Assembly: GCF_023721795.1 (NCBI RefSeq)
Contig: NZ_JAMQYE010000002.1
Location: 310,001-374,000, forward strand
Direction of reading: 5' to 3'
Length of the DNA stretch: 64,000 bases
Origin: Zeimonas sediminis
GTDB taxonomy: Bacteria > Pseudomonadota > Gammaproteobacteria > Burkholderiales > Burkholderiaceae_E
A model generated the notes under the pieces. That model made no database searches. It saw nothing but the letters and a program-made list of their open reading frames with translations, and was not told the origin of the DNA. This document shows positions 24,901 to 32,974 of this stretch, piece after piece. The first letter of the stretch is position 1, and every line of letters starts with the position of its first letter. A program made the translations under genes and the position numbers.

Positions 24901-25100
24901 GAAGAGGCTTGGAAGTGGTCGCGCCGGTCCGCGCCGGCCGAGGATCGTCGGGGCGCCCGGGGGATTCTGACACGGGCCGCCACGGCGTGGGACGACGGAG
25001 CGCGGGCGACGGTCCGCTATGTGGGGCGGGCGTCCGGCCACGGGGAGAGCGCTTTGCTAAACTGGCCGACGATCCTTCAACCGACCAGCCAGCCCAAGCC

Positions 25101-26780
25101 ATGACCGCGAACCGCCGCAGCCGCAACATCACCGAGGGCGTCGCCCGCGCGCCCAACCGCTCGATGTACTACGCGATGGGGTACGAGAAGAGCGACTTCG
25201 CCAACCCGATGATCGGCATCGCCAACGGACACAGCACGATCACGCCGTGCAACAGCGGCCTTCAGGTGCTGGCCGACGCGGCGGTCGAGGCGGTCAAGGC
25301 CGCCGGCGGCAACCCGCAGGTCTTCGGCACGCCCACGATCTCCGACGGCATGTCGATGGGCACCGAGGGCATGAAGTACTCGCTGATCTCGCGCGAGGTC
25401 ATCGCCGACTGCGTCGAGACCTCGGTGCAGGGCCAGTGGATGGACGGCGTGCTGGTCATCGGCGGCTGCGACAAGAACATGCCCGGCGGCATGATGGGCA
25501 TCATGCGCGCCAACGTGCCGGCCATCTACGTTTACGGCGGCACGATCAAGCCGGGCCGCTGGAAGGGACAGGACCTGAACATCGTCTCGGTCTTCGAGGC
25601 GGTGGGCGAATTCTCGCGCGGCCGGATGAGCGAGGAAGACTTCGAGGGCATCGAGCGCAACGCGATCCCCGGCACCGGTTCCTGCGGCGGCATGTACACC
25701 GCCAACACGATGTCCTCGTCGTTCGAGGCGCTGGGCATGAGCCTGCTCGGCTCTTCGACCATGGCCAACCCCGACGACGAGAAGCGCCAGTCGGCCGCCG
25801 AGTCGGCGCGCGTGCTGGTCGAAGCGGTCCGCAAGGACCTGAAGCCGCTCGACATCGTCACGAAGAAGTCGATCGAGAACGCGGTCACGCTGATCATGGC
25901 CACCGGCGGCTCGACCAACGCGGTGCTGCACTACCTGGCGATCGCGCACTCGGCCGGCATCGACTGGTCGATCGACGACTTCGAGCGCATCCGCAAGCGG
26001 GTGCCGATCATCTGCGACCTCAAGCCCTCGGGCAAGTACCTTGCCACCGACCTGCACCGCGCCGGCGGCATCCCGCAGGTGCTGAAGATCCTGCTGAACG
26101 CCGGGCTGATCCACGGCGACTGCCTCACGATCACCGGCCGCACGCTGGCCGAGGAACTGAAGGACGTCCCCGATGCGCCGCGCGCCGACCAGGACGTCAT
26201 CTTCCCGATCGACAAGGCGCTGTACAAGCAGGGCCACCTGGCGATCCTGAAGGGCAACCTGTCGCCCGAAGGGGCGGTGGCCAAGATCACCGGCCTGAAG
26301 AACCCGGTCATCACCGGACCGGCGCGCGTGTTCGACGACGAGCAGAGCGCGCTGCAGGCGATCCTCGACGGCAAGATCGTCGCCGGCGACATCATGATCC
26401 TGCGCTACCTGGGCCCGAAGGGCGCGCCCGGCATGCCCGAGATGCTCGCCCCCACGTCGGCGATCATCGGTGCCGGGCTGGGCGAGTCGGTCGGCCTGAT
26501 CACCGACGGCCGCTTCTCGGGCGGCACCTGGGGGATGGTCGTCGGCCACGTGGCGCCCGAGGCCGCGGTCGGCGGCCCGATCGGACTGGTGCGCGAAGGC
26601 GACTCGATCACGATCGACGCGCACCAGCTGTTGCTCCAGGTCAACGTCAGTGAAGAAGAGCTGGCGAAGCGCCGGGCCGAGTGGAAGGCACCCGAGCAGC
26701 CGTACAAGCGCGGCGTGCTGGCCAAGTTCAACGCGCTGACCAGCAGCGCGAGCCGCGGCGCGGTGCTCGACGACTTCTGA
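25101..26780 (+). CDS. ilvD: Dihydroxy-acid dehydratase
   Basis: 559 residues. Fe-S dehydratase of branched-chain amino-acid synthesis, converting 2,3-dihydroxy-isovalerate (or the 3-methylvalerate analogue) to the 2-keto acid. Cluster ligands are placed as in the [2Fe-2S] type: Cys50 (TPCNSG), Cys123 (GGCDKNMPG) and Cys195 ([14 protein letters not shown]). Conserved [24 protein letters not shown] lies near the C-terminus. A -10-like TAAACT at 25058-25063 lies about 40 bases upstream of the ATG. Stands alone, divergent from lgt. Confidence 0.97.
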   Translation: MTANRRSRNITEGVARAPNRSMYYAMGYEKSDFANPMIGIANGHSTITPCNSGLQVLADAAVEAVKAAGGNPQVFGTPTISDGMSMGTEGMKYSLISREVIADCVETSVQGQWMDGVLVIGGCDKNMPGGMMGIMRANVPAIYVYGGTIKPGRWKGQDLNIVSVFEAVGEFSRGRMSEEDFEGIERNAIPGTGSCGGMYTANTMSSSFEALGMSLLGSSTMANPDDEKRQSAAESARVLVEAVRKDLKPLDIVTKKSIENAVTLIMATGGSTNAVLHYLAIAHSAGIDWSIDDFERIRKRVPIICDLKPSGKYLATDLHRAGGIPQVLKILLNAGLIHGDCLTITGRTLAEELKDVPDAPRADQDVIFPIDKALYKQGHLAILKGNLSPEGAVAKITGLKNPVITGPARVFDDEQSALQAILDGKIVAGDIMILRYLGPKGAPGMPEMLAPTSAIIGAGLGESVGLITDGRFSGGTWGMVVGHVAPEAAVGGPIGLVREGDSITIDAHQLLLQVNVSEEELAKRRAEWKAPEQPYKRGVLAKFNALTSSASRGAVLDDF

Positions 26781-26840
26781 CGCGACGACGGCGCGGGAGG
26801 CAGTGCCGACCGCGCCGTCTCGGCAGGGTGCGCCGGCGGT

Positions 26841-27119
26841 TCAGCCGGTGCCGTCGTCCGTGGTGGCGGCGCTGCGCACCGGGCGGCGCCTGAACCTGAA
26901 GTGCGGGAACATCGCCTCGATCCGCTTGCGGCGGGTCTCTGCCAGCGCTTCGCCCGGATCGGCGACCCGATCGAGCCCGAACAGCGGTTCGACGATCTCG
27001 AACCACACGAAGGCGCAGGCGAAGGGGGCCAGGATCCATCCCCACGACCATTCCGACACCGGCTCGATGCCGAACGCGCGCAGCGCCAGCAGCAAGACTC
27101 CAGTCCAGACGAACGGCAT
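26841..27119 (-). CDS. Small Trp-rich protein (TIGR04438-like)
   Basis: 92 residues. An N-terminal membrane helix (FVWTGVLLLALRAFG) is followed by PVSEWSWGWILAPFACAFVWFEIVEPLFGLD, a Trp-rich second hydrophobic segment, and then a basic tail (RKRIEAMFPHFRFRRRP). This pattern matches the small Trp-rich protein family found in betaproteobacteria. Function unknown; probably an inner-membrane protein. It is convergent with ilvD (60 bases apart) and divergent from the cytochrome c gene. Confidence 0.75.
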   Translation of the reverse strand: MPFVWTGVLLLALRAFGIEPVSEWSWGWILAPFACAFVWFEIVEPLFGLDRVADPGEALAETRRKRIEAMFPHFRFRRRPVRSAATTDDGTG

Positions 27120-27336
27120 CGCACTTCTCCCGATTTGACGAGTCGAGTCTCGACGATGCGCCGGCCCGGGTCATCTCCCGCCGGTCGAACGGCATCCTCG
27201 AGGGACTCGACGGCGGGCCGGGGTCAACCGCCCGGCGCCCGGTGCGTTTTGAGAAAGGTGTCGGACCGTCCTGCGGTACACTCTCGGGGACTCGATAGAA
27301 CATCGATTCCGGAAGCATCAATTCATCGGAGCACTC

Positions 27337-27648
27337 ATGAAAGCGATTCGCACCCTCTCGCTCGCCGTCGCCCTCGCCTGTGCGTCGGGCGCCGCCATGG
27401 CCAGCGCCGACCTGGCCAAGGCCAAGAACTGCCTGGCCTGCCACGCCGAGGCCAAGAAGCTGATCGGCCCCGCCTTCAAGGACGTCGCCGCCAAGTACGC
27501 GAACGACAAGGATGCGGTCGCCAAGCTGTCCGAGAAGATCCGCAAGGGCGGCGTGGGCGTCTGGGGCCAGATCCCGATGCCGGCCAACCCGCAGGTTTCC
27601 GAGGCCGAGGGCGAGACCCTCGCCAAGTGGGTCCTGAGCATCAAGTGA
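27337..27648 (+). CDS. Small periplasmic cytochrome c (class I, c551/c552-like)
   Basis: 103 residues. Signal peptide to about residue 23 (ACASGAAMASA), then one haem motif CLACH (Cys32, Cys35, His36) and the distal Met ligand Met81 in IPMPANP. The length fits mono-haem c551/c552 electron carriers. GGAGC precedes the ATG. It ends in an intrinsic terminator at 27680-27704 and is transcribed alone. A -10-like TACACT at 27277-27282 is upstream. It is probably an electron donor to an oxidase or another periplasmic redox enzyme; the partner is unknown. Confidence 0.92.
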   Translation: MKAIRTLSLAVALACASGAAMASADLAKAKNCLACHAEAKKLIGPAFKDVAAKYANDKDAVAKLSEKIRKGGVGVWGQIPMPANPQVSEAEGETLAKWVLSIK

Positions 27649-27679
27649 TCCGTTCCCGGGGCATCCCGGGTCGGCAGGA

Positions 27680-27704
27680 AAGGGGCGCGACGCGCCCCTT
27701 TTTT
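27680..27704 (+). terminator. Rho-independent terminator after the cytochrome c gene
   Basis: GGGGCGCG and CGCGCCCC form a GC stem with a very small loop, followed by six T (27699-27704). It ends the cytochrome c transcript. Confidence 0.85.
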
Positions 27705-27705
27705 C

Positions 27706-27896
27706 ATGGTTTCGCGAACGGGTTCATCGACCCCATCGCCCGGGCCGACCCGCTTCCGGCCGCCCGTCGGGTTCGCGGCGCCGGCGATCCCCCGCTGCGC
27801 GACAGCGCGATCCGCGGCGCGTAGCCTCGATCCCAGTCTCCCTGGTTTCCTCCCTGGCTGGTTTGCCCCGATCGATCCGACCGGGGCATTTTTTTT
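27706..27896 (+). ncRNA. Candidate small RNA between two terminators
   Basis: No protein gene is apparent between the cytochrome c terminator and a second intrinsic terminator at 27864-27896. A terminator with no gene ahead of it implies a transcript here. The region before the terminator hairpin has a C/U-rich single-stranded stretch (TTTCCTCCCTGGCTGG, 27847-27862) complementary to Shine-Dalgarno sequences, a common sRNA seed type. No clear promoter was found, so read-through of the first terminator is an alternative. Confidence 0.35.
27864..27896 (+). terminator. Rho-independent terminator with eight T
   Basis: TGCCCCG (27864-27870) and CGGGGCA (27882-27888) pair around an 11-base loop and are followed by eight T. 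No coding gene precedes it, so it may end a small RNA. Confidence 0.8.
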
Positions 27897-27920
27897 CGGC
27901 ACGCGCTTCCGCCCCGCCTG

Positions 27921-27968
27921 TCCCTTCCCCCCTTCTCTCTTCTCCCTTCCCGTCCCTCCCCCTTCCCT
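27921..27968 (+). other. Polypyrimidine tract upstream of livHMGF
   Basis: 31 consecutive pyrimidines at 27921-27951, one G, then 16 more pyrimidines to 27968. The RNA would be C-rich, G-poor and unstructured, as expected of a Rho-loading site, and the DNA could also form a triplex. It lies between the orphan terminator and the liv promoter. Confidence 0.5.
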
Positions 27969-28031
27969 GTCTCGATCGCCCGCTTTCCGCTAGAATCGCG
28001 CCCGCTTCGCGTTTTCGGAACGGGTCCGCTC

Positions 28032-28047
28032 GGCATGGATCCTGCAT
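28032..28047 (+). promoter_or_regulatory. Candidate sigma-54 promoter of livHMGF
   Basis: GGCATGGATCCTGCAT has GG (28032-28033) and GC (28044-28045) separated by exactly 10 bases and differs from GGCACG-N4-TTGCW at two positions. Predicted transcription start is near 28057, leaving a 60-base leader to the livH start. A sigma-70-like TAGAAT also occurs at 27991-27996 but lacks a good -35. Confidence 0.5.
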
Positions 28048-28116
28048 AAGCCGTCACGCCGGTTCTCGCCGTGCTTCCAGCACGCGATCGGTGCGTGCAG
28101 CCACGGAGAGACGCAA

Positions 28117-29049
28117 TTGTTCAATTTCGACATCCTGCTCCAGCAGATCCTGAACGGCCTCGTGCTGGGCAGCGTCTATGCGCTGGTCGCCCTCGGCTAC
28201 ACGATGGTCTACGGCATCCTGCAGCTGATCAACTTCGCGCACGGCGAGGTGCTGATGATCGGGGCGATGGTCGCGGTCTGGCTGGTGCCCACCCTGCTTG
28301 CGGCCGGCGTGCCCGGGCCGCTGGTGCTGCTGATCGTGACGCTCGCCGCGATCCCGGTCTGCATGCTGCTGTCGGTCTTCATCGAGCGCGTCGCCTACAG
28401 GCCGCTCCGCAACGCGCCCCGGCTCGCGCCGCTGATCACCGCGATCGGCATGTCGATCGTGCTGCAGACGGTCGCGATGATCATCTGGAAGCCGAATCCG
28501 ATCGTGTTCCCGGACCTGCTGCCCACCGACCCGGTGCCGATCTTCGGCGCGATCCTGGCGCCCAAGCAGATCCTGATCCTGGTCGTGGCCGCCTCGCTGA
28601 TGGTGGGCCTGGTCACGCTGGTCAACAAGACCAAGCTGGGTCGCGCGATGCGCGCCACCGCCGAGAACCCCCGGATCGCCAGCCTGATGGGCGTCAACGC
28701 CAACCAGGTGATCGCGGCCACGTTCGCGATCGGCGCGGCGCTGGCCGCGGTGGCCGGCGTGCTGGTCGCGATGAACTACAACATCGTGCACTTCTCGATG
28801 GGCTTCATCCCGGGCCTGAAGGCCTTCACCGCCGCGGTGCTGGGCGGGATCGGCAACATCACCGGCGCGGTGGTCGGCGGCCTGCTGCTCGGGGTGATCG
28901 AGAGCCTGGGGGCCGGCTACATCGGCGACCTGACCGGCGGCTTCCTGGGCAGCCACTACCAGGACATCTTCGCGTTCGCGGTGCTGATCCTGGTGCTGCT
29001 GTTCCGGCCGTCCGGGATCATGGGCGAGCGCGTCGCCGACCGGGCCTGA
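28117..29049 (+). CDS. livH: Branched-chain amino-acid ABC transporter permease LivH
   Basis: 310 residues from a TTG at 28117 behind CGGAGAG. Eight or so membrane helices; conserved N-terminus QQILNGLVLGSVYALVALGYTMVYGILQLINFAHGE and the EAA-like stretch KLGRAMRATAENPRIASLMGVN are diagnostic of LivH permeases. With LivM, LivG and LivF it imports leucine/isoleucine/valine or related amino acids or amides. No periplasmic binding protein gene (livJ/livK) lies in the operon, so the ligand is uncertain. livM starts 10 bases after. Confidence 0.94.
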   Translation: MFNFDILLQQILNGLVLGSVYALVALGYTMVYGILQLINFAHGEVLMIGAMVAVWLVPTLLAAGVPGPLVLLIVTLAAIPVCMLLSVFIERVAYRPLRNAPRLAPLITAIGMSIVLQTVAMIIWKPNPIVFPDLLPTDPVPIFGAILAPKQILILVVAASLMVGLVTLVNKTKLGRAMRATAENPRIASLMGVNANQVIAATFAIGAALAAVAGVLVAMNYNIVHFSMGFIPGLKAFTAAVLGGIGNITGAVVGGLLLGVIESLGAGYIGDLTGGFLGSHYQDIFAFAVLILVLLFRPSGIMGERVADRA

Positions 29050-29059
29050 GGAGGCGGAG

Positions 29060-30229
29060 ATGATCACGCACTTCGTTCCTTCGCTGACCGGCAAGCCGCG
29101 CGCCGCCTTCGCGGCCACGATCGTCATCGCGCTGGTGCTGGCGGTGCTCCCCTTCGTGCTGGGCATGGGCGGCAACCGCTGGGTGCGGATGGCCGACTTC
29201 GCGCTGCTGTACGTGATGCTCGCGCTGGGCCTGAACATCGTCGTCGGCTACGCGGGGCTGCTGGACCTCGGCTACGTCGCCTTCTACGCGGTCGGCGCCT
29301 ACATGTACGCGCTGCTCGCGTCGCCGCACCTGGCGATGAACTTTCCGTGGATCGCGGCCACCTTCCCCGACGGCCTGCACAGCTCGATCTGGATGGTGGT
29401 GCCTCTGGGCGCGGGGCTGGCGGCGATATTCGGGATCCTGCTCGGCACGCCGGTGCTCAGGCTGCGCGGCGACTACCTGGCGATCGTCACGCTGGGCTTC
29501 GGCGAGATCATCCGGATCTTCATGAACAACCTGAACGCGCCGCTGAACTTCACCAACGGCCCGCAGGGAATCAGCAACATCGACCCGGTGCGCATCGGCG
29601 GCGTCGACTTCTCGCGCAACCTCGAGATAGGCGGGTTCACGATCCCGTCGGTCACCTTGTACTACTACCTGTTCCTCGTGCTGACGATCGGCGTGATCGT
29701 CGTGTCGATCCGCCTGCAGGACTCGCGGATCGGCCGCGCCTGGATGGCGGTGCGCGAGGACGAGATCGCCGCGAAGGCGATGGGCATCAACGTGCGCAAC
29801 ATGAAGCTGCTCGCGTTCGCGATGGGCGCATCGTTCGGCGGCGTGTCGGGCGCGATGTTCGCGTCCTTCCAGGGCTTCGTGTCGCCCGAGAGCTTCATCC
29901 TGATGGAGTCGATCGTCATCGTGGCCATGGTCGTGCTGGGCGGCATGGGCCACGTGCCCGGCGTGATCCTCGGCGCGATCCTGCTCTACGCGATCCCCGA
30001 GACGCTGCGCGAGGTCGCCAAGCCGGTGCAGCTGGCCTTGTTCGGCGACGAGCTGATCCCGGCCGAGGCTCTGCGGATGCTGCTGTTCGGCCTGTCGCTG
30101 GTGCTGATCATGCTGTTCCGCCCGACCGGCATCTGGCCGGCGCCCAAGCACGGCATCCGGCCGACCCGCGCGGGGCTGCCTGCCGAGGCCGCCGGCGCGC
30201 CGGCAGCCGCCGGCCGGCCGGGCGCCTGA
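29060..30229 (+). CDS. livM: Branched-chain amino-acid ABC transporter permease LivM
   Basis: 389 residues, about ten membrane helices. Recognisable blocks: LGLNIVVGYAGLLDLGYVAFYAVGAY, LRLRGDYLAIVTLGFGEIIRI, and the cytoplasmic EAA-like loop SRIGRAWMAVREDEIAAKAMGIN. GAGGCGGAG precedes the ATG. A Pro-Ala-rich C-terminal tail (about 365-389) extends into the cytoplasm. Partner of LivH in the transport channel. livG begins 13 bases later. Confidence 0.94.
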   Translation: MITHFVPSLTGKPRAAFAATIVIALVLAVLPFVLGMGGNRWVRMADFALLYVMLALGLNIVVGYAGLLDLGYVAFYAVGAYMYALLASPHLAMNFPWIAATFPDGLHSSIWMVVPLGAGLAAIFGILLGTPVLRLRGDYLAIVTLGFGEIIRIFMNNLNAPLNFTNGPQGISNIDPVRIGGVDFSRNLEIGGFTIPSVTLYYYLFLVLTIGVIVVSIRLQDSRIGRAWMAVREDEIAAKAMGINVRNMKLLAFAMGASFGGVSGAMFASFQGFVSPESFILMESIVIVAMVVLGGMGHVPGVILGAILLYAIPETLREVAKPVQLALFGDELIPAEALRMLLFGLSLVLIMLFRPTGIWPAPKHGIRPTRAGLPAEAAGAPAAAGRPGA

Positions 30230-30242
30230 GGAGACTGCGGAA

Positions 30243-31016
30243 ATGAGCGATCTCCTGCTTTCGGTGAGCGGCGTCAACAAGCGCTTCGGCGGCCTGCAGG
30301 CCCTGTCCGACGTCGGCCTGCAGATCCGGCGCGGCCAGATCTACGGCCTGATCGGCCCCAACGGCGCCGGCAAGACGACTTTCTTCAACGTGATCACCGG
30401 GCTGTACACGCCCGACTCGGGCAGCTTCGAGCTCGACGGCCAGGCCTACGAACCGACCGCGGTCCACAAGGTCGCGCAGGCCGGCATCGCCCGCACCTTC
30501 CAGAACATCCGCCTGTTCGGCGAGATGACCGCGGTCGAGAACGTGATGGTCGGCCGGCACGTGCGAACGAAGGCCGGCGTGGTCGGCGCGGTGTTCCGCA
30601 GCGGCTCGCAGCGCGCCGAGGAAGACGCGATCCGCAAGCGCGCGCTCGAGTTGCTCGACTACGTCGGAATCGGCCGCTACGCCGATTACCAGGCGCGCAC
30701 GCTGTCCTACGGCGACCAGCGCAGGCTGGAGATCGCCCGGGCGCTGGCCACCGAGCCGCGCCTGCTCGCGCTCGACGAGCCGGCCGCGGGCATGAACGCC
30801 ACCGAGAAGCTCACGCTGCGCGACCTGCTCAAGAGCATCAGCGGCGACGGCGTCACGATCCTGCTGATCGAGCACGACGTGAAGCTGGTGATGGGGCTCT
30901 GCGATCGCGTGACCGTGCTCGACTACGGCAAGGTGATCGCCGAGGGCGTGCCGGCCGAGGTCCAGCGCAATCCCGCCGTCATCGAGGCCTACCTCGGCAC
31001 GGCCGCCGCGCACTGA
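30243..31016 (+). CDS. livG: Branched-chain amino-acid ABC transporter ATPase LivG
   Basis: 257 residues. Walker A GPNGAGKTT (about 38-46), Q-loop FQNIRLFGEMT, signature LSYGDQRRLEIARALA, Walker B LLALDEPAAGMN, and the LivG-type C-terminus LIEHDVKLVMGLCDRVTVLDYGKVIAEG. The LSYGDQRR signature with AAGMN is typical of LivG rather than LivF. ATP hydrolysis drives import through LivHM. GGAG precedes the ATG. Confidence 0.95.
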   Translation: MSDLLLSVSGVNKRFGGLQALSDVGLQIRRGQIYGLIGPNGAGKTTFFNVITGLYTPDSGSFELDGQAYEPTAVHKVAQAGIARTFQNIRLFGEMTAVENVMVGRHVRTKAGVVGAVFRSGSQRAEEDAIRKRALELLDYVGIGRYADYQARTLSYGDQRRLEIARALATEPRLLALDEPAAGMNATEKLTLRDLLKSISGDGVTILLIEHDVKLVMGLCDRVTVLDYGKVIAEGVPAEVQRNPAVIEAYLGTAAAH

Positions 31017-31042
31017 CGCGGCCTGCAGCGGAAGCGAACACC

Positions 31043-31771
31043 ATGTCCGACACGGTACTGAGCATCAGGGGCCTGCAGGTCGCCTACGGCGGCATCCAGG
31101 CAGTCAAGGGGGTCGACCTCGAGGTGCACGAGGGCGAGCTGGTCGCGCTGATCGGCGCCAACGGCGCCGGCAAGACCAGCACGCTGAAGGCGGTCACCGG
31201 CACCCTGCCCTGGGCCGGCGGCGACGTGCAGTATCGCGGCGCATCGATCCGCGGGCTCGGCGCCTACGACCTGGTCGGGCGCGGGCTGGCGATGGTGCCC
31301 GAGGGCCGCGGCGTGTTCGCGCGGATGACTATCACCGAGAACCTGCAGATGGGCGCCTACACGCGCCGCGACGCGGCCGGCGTGCGGGCCGACATCGAGC
31401 GCATGTTCGAGACCTTCCCGCGCCTGAAGGAGCGCGCCGACCAGCTGGCCGGCACGATGTCGGGCGGCGAGCAGCAGATGCTCGCGATGGCGCGCGCGCT
31501 GATGAGCAGGCCCTCGCTGCTGCTGCTCGACGAGCCCTCGATGGGCCTGTCGCCGATCATGGTCGAGAAGATCTTCGAGGTGGTGCGCGAGGTGTCGGCG
31601 CAGGGCACGACGATCCTGCTGGTCGAGCAGAACGCGAAGCTCGCGCTCGAGTGCGCGACCCGCGGCTACGTGATGGACTCGGGCCTGGTCACGATGACCG
31701 GCCCGGCGAAGCAGATGCTCGACGATCCGCGGGTGCGGGCGGCCTACCTGGGCGAGGAAGCGGACGCCTGA
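31043..31771 (+). CDS. livF: Branched-chain amino-acid ABC transporter ATPase LivF
   Basis: 242 residues, shorter than LivG as expected. Walker A GANGAGKTS (about 37-45), signature MSGGEQQMLAMARALM, Walker B LLLLDEPSMGLSP, and VEQNAKLALECATRGYVMDSG near the C-terminus, typical of LivF. Last gene of livHMGF; it converges with the ABC efflux cassette, whose last gene ends 21 bases away. Confidence 0.95.
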   Translation: MSDTVLSIRGLQVAYGGIQAVKGVDLEVHEGELVALIGANGAGKTSTLKAVTGTLPWAGGDVQYRGASIRGLGAYDLVGRGLAMVPEGRGVFARMTITENLQMGAYTRRDAAGVRADIERMFETFPRLKERADQLAGTMSGGEQQMLAMARALMSRPSLLLLDEPSMGLSPIMVEKIFEVVREVSAQGTTILLVEQNAKLALECATRGYVMDSGLVTMTGPAKQMLDDPRVRAAYLGEEADA

Positions 31772-31792
31772 CCGCCGGCGGCGGGTAGCGGC

Positions 31793-32968
31793 TCAGCGCG
31801 CCGCGACCCTGGAACCGTCCTCGAGGTCGTTGCCCGGATAGCGGATGACGACGTCGCCTTCGACCAGCCCCTCCAGCACCTGGACCTGCAGCGGATTGCG
31901 CTGCCCGATCGCGATCTCCCGACGGCGCGCCCGCCCTTCGTCGACGACGAACGCGCACCAGCGCTCGCCGCAGCGGAATGCCGCGCTCGCGGACGCGCGC
32001 AGCACGTCGGCGGCTTGCCAGACGACGACCCTGGCCTCGATCCGGTAGCCGTCGCCGAGCGGCCCGGGATCGTCGAGCAGGTCCGCCACGACGTTGGTCC
32101 GCTTCTCCTCGATGCCGAGCGCCGAGACCTTGGTGAACGCGTAGGGCTCTACCAGGCGCACCTCGGCGCGCAGGTCCGCCGTGCCCGGCCCGCCGTCCAC
32201 GAGCACCGGCATTCCGGGACGCACGCGCACCGCGTCGGTCGACAGCATCTCCACGACGACCTCGAGCCGCGACAGGTCGGCGATCGTCATCAGCGGGGCC
32301 CCGGCGGCCACCACCCGCTCGCTGTTGTCGGGCACGCGCAGCACGCGACCGGCGACCGGCGCCCGCACCGGCACCAGCGTCGTCCCGTCGGCGCCGGCCG
32401 TGCCCGGACCGAGCAGGGCCGCGCGCGCCACCCTGACATCGGCCGCCGCCGAACGCGCCCGGAAGCGCGCGGCGTCGGCCTCGTTGGCGGCCGTGGCCTC
32501 GGCGTTGCGCGCCTGCTCGGCCGCCTGAGGCGAGACGAAGTTCTCCGCGACCAGCCGCTCGATGCGCTCGCGTTCGCGCCGAGCCAGGGCCAGGTCGGCC
32601 TGGGCATGCCGCGCGCGCTCCTCTGCCTCGCGCTGCAGCGCCTCGGCTGCGGCGACGCGCGCGATGCGCTCGTCGCGCTCGCGCGGCCCGAGCGGAAGCG
32701 GCGCGATCAGCGCCAGCACCTGCCCTTCGTCGAAGCGGTCGCCGTCGTGGACCTCGATGCGCAGCAGTCGGCCGGAGACCGGCGCGGCGATCGTGAAACG
32801 GTCGTGGCTGCGCATCTCGCCGCGCTCGTCCAGCGTCACCTGCATGGGCCCGCGCTCGACGCGGGCCGTCTCGACGACGATCGGTTCGGGCCTCAGCGCC
32901 CATGCGAGCCAGGCTGCCGCACCGAGCGCGGCCGCCGAGTAGGAGATTCGCCGGAGCAGGGTCTTCAT
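31793..32968 (-). CDS. HlyD/MacA-like periplasmic adaptor of an ABC export cassette
   Basis: 391 residues. N-terminal signal anchor (about 8-25), a biotinyl-lipoyl half (TLDERGEMRSHDRFTIAAPVSG), an alpha hairpin with coiled coil (about 95-180, VAAAEALQREAEERARHAQADLALARRERERIERL), the second lipoyl half (VRAPVAGRVLRVPD), and a beta-barrel domain. This is the order of a membrane-fusion protein. It is the last gene of the ATPase-permease-adaptor cassette, 6 bases after the permease stop. It should link the inner-membrane transporter to an outer-membrane channel or act on cell-envelope substrates. No outer-membrane factor gene is adjacent. Confidence 0.88.
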   Translation of the reverse strand: MKTLLRRISYSAAALGAAAWLAWALRPEPIVVETARVERGPMQVTLDERGEMRSHDRFTIAAPVSGRLLRIEVHDGDRFDEGQVLALIAPLPLGPRERDERIARVAAAEALQREAEERARHAQADLALARRERERIERLVAENFVSPQAAEQARNAEATAANEADAARFRARSAAADVRVARAALLGPGTAGADGTTLVPVRAPVAGRVLRVPDNSERVVAAGAPLMTIADLSRLEVVVEMLSTDAVRVRPGMPVLVDGGPGTADLRAEVRLVEPYAFTKVSALGIEEKRTNVVADLLDDPGPLGDGYRIEARVVVWQAADVLRASASAAFRCGERWCAFVVDEGRARRREIAIGQRNPLQVQVLEGLVEGDVVIRYPGNDLEDGSRVAAR

Positions 32969-32974
32969 CGGTTG

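Noticed and set aside
28035..28049. Four-codon upstream ORF (ATG GAT CCT GCA TAA) in the livH leader
   Set aside because: It lies inside the proposed sigma-54 promoter, upstream of the predicted RNA start.
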